Positions 16,134-24,600 of a DNA stretch of 64,000 bases are shown in pieces. The position numbers and the translations under genes were made by a program. Within the stretch, counting starts at the first letter, position 1. Each line of letters begins with the position of its first letter. Source of the stretch: Peptoniphilus phoceensis (GTDB lineage Bacteria > Bacillota > Clostridia > Tissierellales > Peptoniphilaceae); the NCBI RefSeq assembly GCF_001517665.2, contig NZ_LN999809.1, positions 186,001 through 250,000 of the forward strand. The letters run 5' to 3'. A model generated the notes under the pieces. The model saw only the letters and a program-made list of their open reading frames with translations, did not search any database and had not been told where the DNA came from.

Positions 16134-16349
16134 TCAATCTCTTTCTTTATAATTTGCAATTTCTCTCTTACTTGAAACGACAACTTTGCCATCTGAATCT
16201 AGGAGGGGAGTGATTCCCATTCCGTAACCTGCACCTATGTAGAGATAATTTACTCCAGTTTCTGTGTCTAAGAGAATTTCCATGGTCTCAGTAAGAGTTC
16301 CTTCTCTAAAAACTTTTATAAATCTTTTGTCATCCTTATCTTTAAACAT
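16134..16349 (-). CDS. DUF6440 family protein
   Basis: A 71-residue soluble protein (KDKDDKRFIKVFREGTLTETMEILLDTETGVNYLYIGAGYGMGITPLLDSDGKVVV) that matches my memory of the small DUF6440 family, two beta sheets with the Gly-Tyr-Gly loop; function unknown. The longest ORF begins at 16379 inside the upstream GNAT gene, but the ATG at 16349 has the SD TGAGGT at 5-6 nt and lies 7 nt after the GNAT stop. Last gene of the sfsA-GNAT-DUF6440 unit. Confidence 0.75.
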   Translation of the reverse strand: MFKDKDDKRFIKVFREGTLTETMEILLDTETGVNYLYIGAGYGMGITPLLDSDGKVVVSSKREIANYKERD

Positions 16350-16356
16350 TTTAACC

Positions 16357-16860
16357 TCACAATATTTTTTCAAAGGCAAGTCTTTCGTTCCTGCCAGAGA
16401 GATAAACTAATCCAACGTATTTATAATTTAAAGACTTTAAAAGTCCTTGCATTGTCTTATTACCCCTGTGGGTGTCTATCCTCACAGACTTAAAATTATT
16501 TTCTCTTGCATAAGATTCTGCAAGTTCAATGACCTTTCTTCCGTAACCTTTCTTTACTTCACTCCCAAGAGTGCCAATTCTGTGAAGTGCCACATAGGCT
16601 TTTGGACTATTCCATTTTCCATCTAAGTTCTTTTCATAATCGAGATCATAATCATAAATTATCACTGTGGAAACTACTCTATTATTATCTTCAAGGACAA
16701 AAATATTTTTGTTTGCTATTAGATTTTTAAAATTGTCCAAGTTTGGTTTATCTTGACCCTGCCACTGGTTTATGCCAAGGGATTTTAATTTAAGAGAGCC
16801 ATCTTCATAAATTTTTTCAATTTCTATTCTATCTATCTCTCTTGCAAGTCTAAATTCCAT
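16357..16860 (-). CDS. GNAT-family N-acetyltransferase
   Basis: A 167-residue acyl-CoA-dependent N-acetyltransferase. The GNAT core is visible: substrate-side N-terminal helices with GINQWQGQ, strand AYVALHRIGTL, acetyl-CoA loop in the form EVKKGYGRKVIELAESYAR (consensus Q/RxxGxG/A), and C-terminal RGNKTMQGLLKSLNYKYVG. Substrate unknown. It starts 28 nt inside the 3' end of sfsA, indicating translational coupling. Confidence 0.85.
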   Translation of the reverse strand: MEFRLAREIDRIEIEKIYEDGSLKLKSLGINQWQGQDKPNLDNFKNLIANKNIFVLEDNNRVVSTVIIYDYDLDYEKNLDGKWNSPKAYVALHRIGTLGSEVKKGYGRKVIELAESYARENNFKSVRIDTHRGNKTMQGLLKSLNYKYVGLVYLSGRNERLAFEKIL

Positions 16861-17549
16861 TTTTCCTCCAAGACAACTGGCACACTATCTGCAATTTCAA
16901 TTTTATTTCTTTCTACATAAGAATCATAAGCGAGGACTTTTACACCAGCTTTACTAGCCCTTAAAAGTTCTTTAGAAAAATTTTTGTCAGTAACATAATT
17001 TGGTGTGAAAAACTCTACATCCTTCATTTGAATTACAAATAAAATATAAGTTAAGTAATCTTCACTAGAATCAATAAGACCTTTTATGTGTTTTAAGCCC
17101 CTTTTTGTTGGAGCATCGGGAAATGCAACTATTCCATTATTTTCTAGAGTAACACCCTTTACTTCCATAAGAGCCTTTTTTCCCTGGCCTTCAAGATAAA
17201 AATCAAAGCGAGAATCACCGTGAGTGTATTCTCTTTTTATTTTACTGTATTTAAAGCCAAGATCAATCTTATTTTGAAGAAGAGCTTCTTCTACGACTTG
17301 GTTGGGAGCCTGAGAGTCTATATTTATAATTTTTTCGCCTTTTACAACTGCTATTAAGGTATAAGAAGTTTTTCTCTTTTTATTGTCATTGTAAGTTACA
17401 AAAACTTTAGTGCCTTCTAAGAGAAGTTCCTTGCATCTGCCAGTGTTTGGCACATAGACTTCTAAAATCTTTGAACCTTTTTTGCAATAGGAGATAAATC
17501 TATTCTTTCTGTATAAAAATTCTGCTTTTAAAACGCTCTTGTATTTCAT
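16833..17549 (-). CDS. sfsA: SfsA family protein (sugar fermentation stimulation protein homologue)
   Basis: A 238-residue SfsA protein with an N-terminal OB-like part (RKNRFISYC, VPNTGRCKELL) and a C-terminal nuclease-like domain with SRFDFYLEG and MEVKGVTLENNGIVAFPDAPTKRGLKHIKGL. The D-x(n)-E-x-K arrangement (DFYLEG...MEVKG) resembles PD-(D/E)XK nucleases, and the family has been linked to nucleic-acid binding; the cellular role remains uncertain. First gene of a minus-strand unit, divergent from the nicotinamidase gene. Confidence 0.93.
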   Translation of the reverse strand: MKYKSVLKAEFLYRKNRFISYCKKGSKILEVYVPNTGRCKELLLEGTKVFVTYNDNKKRKTSYTLIAVVKGEKIINIDSQAPNQVVEEALLQNKIDLGFKYSKIKREYTHGDSRFDFYLEGQGKKALMEVKGVTLENNGIVAFPDAPTKRGLKHIKGLIDSSEDYLTYILFVIQMKDVEFFTPNYVTDKNFSKELLRASKAGVKVLAYDSYVERNKIEIADSVPVVLEEKWNLDLQER

Positions 17550-17626
17550 AATTCACCCCAAAATATTATACAAGTAACTTCTATTTATGTAAAATATGGA
17601 GTAAGATATTGAAAAGGAGGGAAACA

Positions 17627-18151
17627 ATGGACGTTTTAGTTGTTATTGATATGCAAAATGACTTTGTAACAGGGTCTCTAAAGACAAAAGATGGGGATAA
17701 TTTTTTAAAAAAGATTGTAAAAAAAGTAAATGAGTTTGATGGGGAGGTGGTTTACACACTTGATACTCATTATGATGATTATCTTTCAACAAATGAAGGA
17801 AAAAATCTTCCCATTGAACATTGTATAAAGGGAACTTGGGGTTACGAAATCCCTGATGAATTGAAGAAAACAAAATCTTTTGAAAGTGCAAAGAAGTTTG
17901 AAAAAAATACTTTTGCTTCAGTAAAACTTGGAGAGTATTTAAAAGAGCTAGACGAAAAAGAGGGAATAGGAGATATTTATTTTCTAGGTCTTGTGGCTGA
18001 TATTTGTGTAATATCAAATATTTTATTAGTTAAGGGATTTTTGCCAGAGAAAACTATTTATATCTATAAAGATCTTACAGAGGGTTTAAGTGATGCTAAA
18101 AAAGCATCGGCAATAGATGTTTTAGATTCATGTCAAGTAAAAGCAATATAA
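17627..18151 (+). CDS. Cysteine hydrolase, nicotinamidase/isochorismatase family
   Basis: A 174-residue isochorismatase-fold amidohydrolase. The triad is visible: Asp8 in VVIDMQNDF, Lys in FEKNTFAS, Cys in ADICVISN, and the metal-binding segment DTHYDDYLSTNEGKNLPIEHC (D-x-H...H) points to nicotinamidase (nicotinamide to nicotinate, NAD salvage) rather than isochorismatase. The longest frame begins with TTG at 17609, but the SD AAGGAGG (17614-17620) lies inside that extension and is correctly spaced from the ATG at 17627. Transcribed alone, terminator downstream. Confidence 0.85.
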   Translation: MDVLVVIDMQNDFVTGSLKTKDGDNFLKKIVKKVNEFDGEVVYTLDTHYDDYLSTNEGKNLPIEHCIKGTWGYEIPDELKKTKSFESAKKFEKNTFASVKLGEYLKELDEKEGIGDIYFLGLVADICVISNILLVKGFLPEKTIYIYKDLTEGLSDAKKASAIDVLDSCQVKAI

Positions 18152-18162
18152 AAAATAAAAAA

Positions 18163-18200
18163 TCCTATCCTTAAATAATTTAGGGATAGGACTTTATTTT
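18163..18200 (+). terminator. Terminator after the nicotinamidase-like gene
   Basis: TCCTATCC (18163-18170) pairs with GGATAGGA (18184-18191), with further A-T pairs inside the loop, followed by a T-rich stretch. Confidence 0.85.
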
Positions 18201-18282
18201 TATAAGAATTTATAATTATATAAAAATTTATTTAATCTTTACAAGTTCATAACAATATCCTTACATAAATATTAAACTTATA

Positions 18283-18318
18283 AATAAAAAAAATAGTACC
18301 AAATGCTTGGTACTATTT
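18283..18318 (-). terminator. Terminator of the tRNA cluster
   Basis: On the minus strand a perfect 12-bp stem AAATAGTACCAA / TTGGTACTATTT (18291-18302, 18307-18318) with a 4-nt loop is followed by eight T. Confidence 0.93.
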
Positions 18319-18319
18319 G

Positions 18320-18395
<76 letters not shown>

Positions 18396-18402
18396 AAGTA
18401 AA

Positions 18403-18479
18403 TGGTGGGCCTTCAGGGACTTGAACCCGGGACCTACCGGTTATGAGCCGGGCGCTCTAACCAACTGAGCTAAAGGCCC
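18403..18479 (-). tRNA. tRNA with CAT anticodon (elongator Met, or Ile2)
   Basis: 77 nt with encoded CCA. Acceptor stem GGGCCTT/AAGGCCC, anticodon loop CTCATAA. The first pair is G-C, so it is not the initiator tRNA, which has a mismatched C1-A72. CAT can belong to elongator tRNA-Met or, after lysidine modification, tRNA-Ile2; I cannot decide between them by eye. Confidence 0.93.
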
Positions 18480-18486
18480 TCACCAT

Positions 18487-18578
18487 TGGCGGAGAAAGAG
18501 GGATTTGAACCCTCGCGACCCTAATCGGGACCTACTCCCTTAGCAGGGGAGCCTCTTCAGCCACTTGAGTATTTCTCC
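18487..18578 (-). tRNA. tRNA-Ser (GCT)
   Basis: 92 nt with encoded CCA, a long variable arm (class II) and anticodon loop CTGCTAA giving GCT. Acceptor stem GGAGAAA/TTTCTCC, discriminator G, as expected for serine. First tRNA of the minus-strand cluster. Confidence 0.95.
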
Positions 18579-18614
18579 AAATTGAAGGTCACTCTTTAGC
18601 AACTTACTTTAACT

Positions 18615-18643
18615 ATTCTAAAGGAATATGTTATTTTTGTCAA
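18615..18643 (-). promoter_or_regulatory. Promoter of the tRNA-Ser/CAT/Phe cluster
   Basis: On the minus strand TTGACA (18643-18638), 17-bp spacer, TAGAAT (18620-18615), about 36 nt before tRNA-Ser. Near-consensus. Confidence 0.87.
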
Positions 18644-18754
18644 CTGTTTTTTAAAAGTTTTTACAAGAAATTTAAAAAACGGTTTTTTTCGGCTTCTCTT
18701 GCTTTAGTATTATCTCACATAATATAAAAAAAATAAAGACTTAATTTAAATCCA

Positions 18755-18782
18755 TTGACATAAAAGATGAAAGTTATATAAT
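18755..18782 (+). promoter_or_regulatory. Promoter of the P-type ATPase gene
   Basis: TTGACA (18755-18760) and TATAAT (18777-18782), both perfect, with a 16-bp spacer. No clear metal-sensor operator is visible. Confidence 0.85.
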
Positions 18783-18836
18783 GAATATATGAACAAGTAT
18801 CGAAGTATAAAATGTAAAATAAAAAAGGAGGAATTT

Positions 18837-20894
18837 ATGGATAAATATACTTTTCACTTAAGAGGTCTTACCTGTGCCAATTGTGCAGGCAAGATAGAGG
18901 AAGAACTCAAGTCAAAAGATGAACTCAAAAACTTGCATTATGACTTTCTAAATGACGAACTTGTATTTGAAACAGAAGAAGATTCAATAGAACTAAAAAG
19001 AAAAATTCAGGACATTGTTGATTCTATCGAAGATGGAGTTGTAGTTACAGAGGATTTTGAAGAAGAACTTGAAGAGGAGGAAGAGGAAGAAAACTTTTCC
19101 ATATATAAGTGTATTTTTGCTTTTGTAGGACTTATTGTTTTACATTTTGTTGACTTAAATGAAAAAGCTAGTCTTATTTCTTATTTAATTTTATACCTCG
19201 TGATTGGATTTGATGTAATAAAAGCTTCTATTACAAAAATTTCTTCGGGAAACTTTATGGATGAAAAATTCTTAATGACAATTGCATCTATAGCTGCCAT
19301 TATATCTGGCGAATACGCTGAAGCTGTTGCTGTTATGTTATTTTACAGTCTTGGCGAAATAATCCAAGATAAGGCTGTAGATTCATCAAAGGATTCTATC
19401 AAAGAAGCTTTAAAATTAAAACCAGAATTTGCAAATTTAATTAGCCAAGGCGAGATTAAAAAAGTTGATCCCAGTGAAGTTTCAATAGGACAAAAGATTT
19501 TGATTAAGCCTGGAGAAAAAGTTCCTCTTGATGGAAAAATAATAAAGGGGTCTTCCAATCTTGATACTTCAAATATATCTGGAGAATTTGCACCAGTTTC
19601 TCTTGAAGTAGGAGATGAAATTATTTCCGGATTTGTAAATTTAGATTCTTCCCTTGAAGTTGAAGTAACAAAAACTTATAAAGAAGGAACTATTGCAAAA
19701 ATTATTGATATGGTAAAAAATGCCAGTGTAAACAAAGCAAAAGTTGAAAAATTTATCACTCGATTTGCAAAAATTTACACTCCAATAGTTATTGGCCTTG
19801 CAGTAATTTTATTCTTGTTCTTAAATTTTGCAACAGACCACACTGCTAAGGAAGCACTTTACAGGGCGGCCATATTTTTAGTTATATCTTGCCCTTGTGC
19901 TCTTGCGATTTCTGTTCCACTTACAATGTTTGCAGGAATTGGCTCTCTATCTAAAAGATCAATTTTTGTAAAGGGAGGTAACTCCATTGAAGCTCTAACA
20001 GATATTGATGGAATTGCCTTTGACAAGACTGGCACAGTTACTAAGGGAGAATTTGAAATTGCAGAAGTTGAAGAAATTTCTGCTAAAAAAGATGAAATTT
20101 TAGAAATTGCTTCAGTTGGCGAAGCTTATTCCACTCACCCAATAGCCAAGGCTATTGTAAAAGCTTTTGAAACTAAAAAAGTTCCTGAAAATTTGAAGAA
20201 CATTGGTGGAAAAGGAATTGAATTTGAACTTGAAGGGAAGTCCTATATTGTTGGCAACAGAAAATTAATTGATGATTTTAATATAAAAATTGATAAAGAT
20301 TACACTTCAAATTATGTCGATGTTTTTGTAGCTGATAAAGAAAAAGTTCTTGGAATTATTAAACTAAAAGACCAAATTAAAGATGGAGTTAAGGAAAGTG
20401 TAAGTGACCTTCACCAAAGAGGAGTAAAAACTTACATGTTTTCTGGAGACAAGGACTCTGTTGTCGAAGAAATTGCAAAAGAAGTTGGAATTGATTATTA
20501 TAAGGGATCTCTTCTTCCAGAGGACAAGGTAAGTGAAATTAAAAAGATTGAAAAAGATAAAAAAATTGCCTTTGTTGGTGACGGAACTAACGATGCACCT
20601 TCACTTGCATCAGCATATTTAGGTATAAGTATGGGTTCTGGATCAGATATTGCCATAGAAACTTCTGACATTGTTCTTTTAAAAAATGATATTTCTTCTA
20701 TTGTAAGAGGAATTGATATAGCCAAGAGGGTAAAGAAAATTGCCTACCAAAATATTTTCATTGCCTTGTTCTTAAAAGTTGTAGTATTAGGACTTGGAGC
20801 AGTAGGATATGTATCAATGCCTCTGGCAGTTTTTGCTGATGTAGGTGTTGCCTTACTTTGTATTGTCAATTCACTTAGGGTTTTTAAAGAATAA
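18837..20894 (+). CDS. Heavy-metal P1B-type ATPase (CadA/ZntA-like)
   Basis: ATP-driven efflux pump for soft divalent metals, probably Zn2+/Cd2+/Pb2+. The 685-residue protein has one N-terminal heavy-metal-associated domain (GLTCANCAGKIEE), an acidic linker of mostly Glu (about 75-95), membrane helices, the P1B-2 metal site CPC at 352-354, phosphorylation motif DKTGTVTKG with Asp396, the HP locus STHPIAKA, and GDGTNDAPSLA. An in-frame ATG at 18789 is rejected: the SD AAGGAGG stands 5 nt before ATG 18837. Metal specificity rests on the CPC motif; the acidic linker could bind metal as well. No metalloregulator gene is adjacent. Confidence 0.92.
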   Translation: MDKYTFHLRGLTCANCAGKIEEELKSKDELKNLHYDFLNDELVFETEEDSIELKRKIQDIVDSIEDGVVVTEDFEEELEEEEEEENFSIYKCIFAFVGLIVLHFVDLNEKASLISYLILYLVIGFDVIKASITKISSGNFMDEKFLMTIASIAAIISGEYAEAVAVMLFYSLGEIIQDKAVDSSKDSIKEALKLKPEFANLISQGEIKKVDPSEVSIGQKILIKPGEKVPLDGKIIKGSSNLDTSNISGEFAPVSLEVGDEIISGFVNLDSSLEVEVTKTYKEGTIAKIIDMVKNASVNKAKVEKFITRFAKIYTPIVIGLAVILFLFLNFATDHTAKEALYRAAIFLVISCPCALAISVPLTMFAGIGSLSKRSIFVKGGNSIEALTDIDGIAFDKTGTVTKGEFEIAEVEEISAKKDEILEIASVGEAYSTHPIAKAIVKAFETKKVPENLKNIGGKGIEFELEGKSYIVGNRKLIDDFNIKIDKDYTSNYVDVFVADKEKVLGIIKLKDQIKDGVKESVSDLHQRGVKTYMFSGDKDSVVEEIAKEVGIDYYKGSLLPEDKVSEIKKIEKDKKIAFVGDGTNDAPSLASAYLGISMGSGSDIAIETSDIVLLKNDISSIVRGIDIAKRVKKIAYQNIFIALFLKVVVLGLGAVGYVSMPLAVFADVGVALLCIVNSLRVFKE

Positions 20895-20923
20895 TAAATC
20901 ATAGTAAAATGCTATGATTTATT
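20893..20923 (+). terminator. Hairpin after the P-type ATPase gene
   Basis: A perfect 12-bp stem AATAAATCATAG / CTATGATTTATT (20893-20904, 20912-20923) with a 7-nt loop starts at the stop codon. The T tract is poor, so termination is probable but not certain. Confidence 0.55.
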
Positions 20924-21095
20924 AGCTTTAATGAATAGTTTAGTATTTTGAAAAACAATATTTCTCTTATTTTAGAATGTTAATTTGTCTAGAAGTCTTG
21001 AAAACACTAGACCAAAATAAATATTTATAAGGGCTATATATTTTCACCATAAAAAAATAATAATATTGATTGAAAAAATAAAAGTATTATGTTAA

Positions 21096-21130
21096 TATAA
21101 TGACAGAAGATATGAATATAAAGATTCATA
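21096..21130 (+). promoter_or_regulatory. Ferredoxin upstream region: -10 box and hyphenated palindrome
   Basis: TATAAT at 21096-21101 is the best -10 (a -35 is not obvious). Just downstream, TATGAAT-ATAAAG-ATTCATA (21111-21130) is a 7-bp inverted repeat with a 6-bp centre, a possible operator in the leader. A second TATAAT at 21139 is too close to the SD to be useful. Confidence 0.4.
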
Positions 21131-21163
21131 AATTTTGGTATAATTTTATGGAGGTAAATAAAA

Positions 21164-21334
21164 ATGGCATATGTAATTAATGATTCTTGCATCGCTTGTG
21201 GTGCTTGTCAACCAGAATGTCCAGTATCATGTATTTCTGAAGGAGACATTTATACAATCGACGAAAATCAATGTATCGATTGCGGTAGCTGTGCAGCTGT
21301 TTGCCCAGTTGGTGCTCCAAATCCAGAAGACTAA
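21164..21334 (+). CDS. 2[4Fe-4S] ferredoxin, clostridial type
   Basis: A 56-residue low-potential electron carrier. The two motifs CIACGACQPECP (Cys9, 12, 15, 19) and CIDCGSCAAVCP (Cys37, 40, 43, 47) give the classical pseudo-twofold arrangement; the fold is MAYVINDSCIACGAC to the C-terminal PVGAPNPED. SD GGAGG lies 9 nt before the ATG. Single gene with its own terminator. It is the natural electron donor or acceptor for Rnf and ferredoxin-dependent fermentative enzymes. Confidence 0.97.
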   Translation: MAYVINDSCIACGACQPECPVSCISEGDIYTIDENQCIDCGSCAAVCPVGAPNPED

Positions 21335-21345
21335 TTTACTTAAAG

Positions 21346-21375
21346 AAAAGGTAGGCTATTGCCTATCTTTTTTTA
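21346..21375 (+). terminator. Terminator of the ferredoxin gene
   Basis: AAAGGTAGGC, loop TATT, GCCTATCTTT (one G-T pair) followed by a run of T. Confidence 0.92.
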
Positions 21376-21622
21376 TTGTAAAATTTTATTTTACCCATTA
21401 TAAAAATCACTAAAGTAGTTTATAATATATGAGAAGCAAATGTTAAGAAATGTCTAACATTTAAATAATAAATATCAAATTTCTTAAAAATAATTGTTGA
21501 ATTTATAAAATTAAAGTGCAATAATTATTTATCTTAGAATATTTATTTAAAATAAATTTTGAAGTTAAAAGACTTTATTCATAAATTTTATGTGGCTTTT
21601 ATTTTGAAAGGAGAAAGTGACT
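21376..21622. other. Leader region of the activase-like gene
   Basis: AT-rich, no gene. It contains TATAAT at 21421-21426, the inverted repeat AAATGTTA-N9-TAACATTT at 21438-21462, a second candidate promoter at 21497-21525, and the SD AAAGGAG at 21607-21613. Confidence 0.5.
21497..21525 (+). promoter_or_regulatory. Candidate promoter of the activase-like gene
   Basis: TTGAAT (21497-21502), 17-bp spacer, AATAAT (21520-21525). Weak -10; a competing TATAAT lies at 21421. Confidence 0.35.
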
Positions 21623-24600
21623 ATGCTAATTCATATGGGATTAGATGTTGGTTCAACTACTGTAAAACTTGTAATATTAGATGAAAAATTAAATATCTTA
21701 TATAAAACTTATAGAAGACATTTTTCTGATGTTAGAAAAACTGTCAAAGATGTAATAAATGAAGTATATCCTCAGTTTAAATACGACACTGTAACTGTTA
21801 ATGTAACAGGATCTGGTGGATTATCTGTTCACGAATTTTTGGGAATTGATTTTGTTCAAGAAGTTGTGGCAGGAAGAGAAGCTATCTCATGTTTTATACC
21901 AAAGACTGATGTAGCAATTGAACTTGGCGGCGAAGATTCAAAAATAACTTATCTTAGAGGATCAGTAGAACAAAGGATGAATTCTATTTGTGCCGGTGGT
22001 ACTGGAGCTTTTATAGATCAAATGGCTTCACTTCTTCAAACAGATGCATCAGGTTTAAATGAGATGGCAAAGGATTATAAGAAATTATATCCAATTGCTT
22101 CTAGATGTGGAGTTTTTGCAAAGACAGATGTCCAAGCTTTAATAAATCAAGGTGCAAGCAAGGCTGATATTGCTATTTCTGTTTTTCAATCTGTAGTAAA
22201 CCAAACTATTTCAAATTTGGCATGTGGTAGACCAATAAGAGGAAATGTTGCCTTTTTAGGTGGTCCTCTTCATTTTCTTCCTATGTTAAAAGAAAGATTT
22301 GTTGAGACTTTGGATCTTGATGAAGATGAAATAATTGTACCAGAAAATTCACAAATTTTTGTAGCTCTTGGAGCAGCTCTTTCTAGTTTTGATTCAAAGA
22401 CGATGTCTTTTGTTGACCTTTACAACAAGGTAAATAATAGTGCCGATATTACAATTAAAGAAAGTGATGTTATGCCCGCACTATTTACTAGCGACAAAGA
22501 AGTAAGAGAATTTAGGGAAAGACATAAAACAAAATCACTTAAAAAGATTGATTTAAAATCTTATGAAGGACCAATTTATCTTGGTATAGATTCTGGTTCC
22601 ACTACTTCAAAATTAGTTGCAATTTCAGACAATAATGAACTTTTATATACTTTTTATGGATCTAATAAGGGAAATCCACTTGATATTGCCATAGAAAATT
22701 TAAAAGAAATTTATAGAGAAAAAAATGACAAGGCTTATTTTGCAGCTTGTGGAACAACTGGATATGGAGAGGAATTTTTAAAAGCAGCTCTAAATTTAGA
22801 TTTTGGAGAAGTTGAAACAATTGCCCATTTCACAGCTGCTAGATATTTTGACCCAGATGTTGACTTTATTTTGGACATTGGTGGTCAAGATATGAAGTCT
22901 ATGAAAATTAGAGATGGAGTAATTGAATCAATTCTATTAAACGAAGCTTGTTCTGCAGGTTGCGGTTCTTTCTTAGAAACTTTTGCCCATTCAGTAAATA
23001 TGAGTGCTGAAGAATTTTCTATTGAAGCTACTAAATCAAGGGAACCAGTTGATTTAGGATCTCGTTGTACTGTTTTTATGAACTCAAATGTAAAACAAGC
23101 TCAAAAAGAAGGAGCATCAGTTCCAGATATTTCTGCAGGTCTTGCTTATTCTGTTATTAGAAATGCAATCCAAAAAGTAATAAAAGTAAGGGACCCAAAA
23201 GATTTGGGACAACACATAGTAGTTCAAGGTGGAACTTTCTTATCAGATGCAGTTTTAAGGGCCTTTGAAAATTTGACTGGCGTTGAAGTGACAAGACCAG
23301 AAATTGCAGGACTTATGGGTGCCCTTGGCATGGCTTTAATTTCAAAAGAAAAATCAACAGGAAAATCAAAAATAATTTCTGAGGAAGAATTAGAAAAATT
23401 TGAATACAAGTCAATTTCAACAAATTGTAGACAATGTACTAATAACTGTGCCTTATCTGTAAATATATTTCCCAATGGAAAGAGATATATTACAGGTAAT
23501 AGGTGTGAAAAGGGTGCTGGTCATGTTAAAAATAAGGAAGATGAACTTCCAAACATGTTCCGTTATAAATATGAAAGAGTCTTTGACTACAAATCTCTAC
23601 CAGAAAAAGAAGCGCCTAGAGGACTTGTAGGAATTCCTAGAGTTTTAAATATTTATGAAAATTATCCTTTCTGGCATACTTTCTTAACTGAACTTGGTTA
23701 TTCTGTAGTTTTATCTTCAAAATCATCTAGAGAAATTTATGAAAAGGGAATAGAAACTATAACTAGTGAAACTGCTTGCTATCCAGCAAAAATAAGTCAC
23801 GGACATATAGAAGATTTAATAGAAAAGGGAATCAAATTTATCTTTTATCCAGCAGTTTTTTATGAAGAAAGACAGTTTAAAAATGCAGATAACACACTAA
23901 ACTGCCCAGTAGTTGCAGGATATTCTGAAGTTATAAAAAATAATGTTGACGATATAATTGATGGAAAAGTTAAATTCATGAATCCATTTATTTCCTTTGA
24001 TGATAGGAAAAAGTTGGAAAAAAGATTGGCAGATGTTTTTGAATTTATTCCAAAAAACGAAGTAAAAAAAGCTGTTCGTGCTGCCTATGAAGAACAAGAT
24101 AGATATAGACTTGATGTTTTAAATGAAGGAAACAGAATTCTAGAAGAAGTAAATAGAAAAAATCAAAGAGCAATAGTTTTATCAGGTAGACCATATCACA
24201 TTGATCCAGAAATTAATCACGGAATTCCAGAACTCATCACAAGTCTTGGACTTGCAGTTATATCAGAAGATGGAATAGCAAGAAATGTAGAAATTGATTC
24301 TAGGTTAAGAGTTCTAGACCAATGGAACTATCACTCAAGACTTTATAGAGCTGCAAAATTTGTTGGAGAACATGAAAACTTAGAACTTGTCCAATTAAAT
24401 TCTTTTGGATGCGGTATCGATGCAGTAACAACTGATCAAGTTCAACATATTCTCGAATCTTATAACAAAATTTATACTGCCTTAAAAATAGATGAGGTTT
24501 CAAATTTAGGTGCTGTAAAAATTAGAATTAGATCCTTAATTGAAGCTGCTGAAAAAAGAGATTTTGAAAAAATTGATGCAGAACTTGAAGGACTAATTGA

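Noticed and set aside
17643-18017. 124-residue antisense reading frame within the nicotinamidase gene
   Set aside because: No SD, low-complexity composition, and opposite to a gene with a complete catalytic triad.
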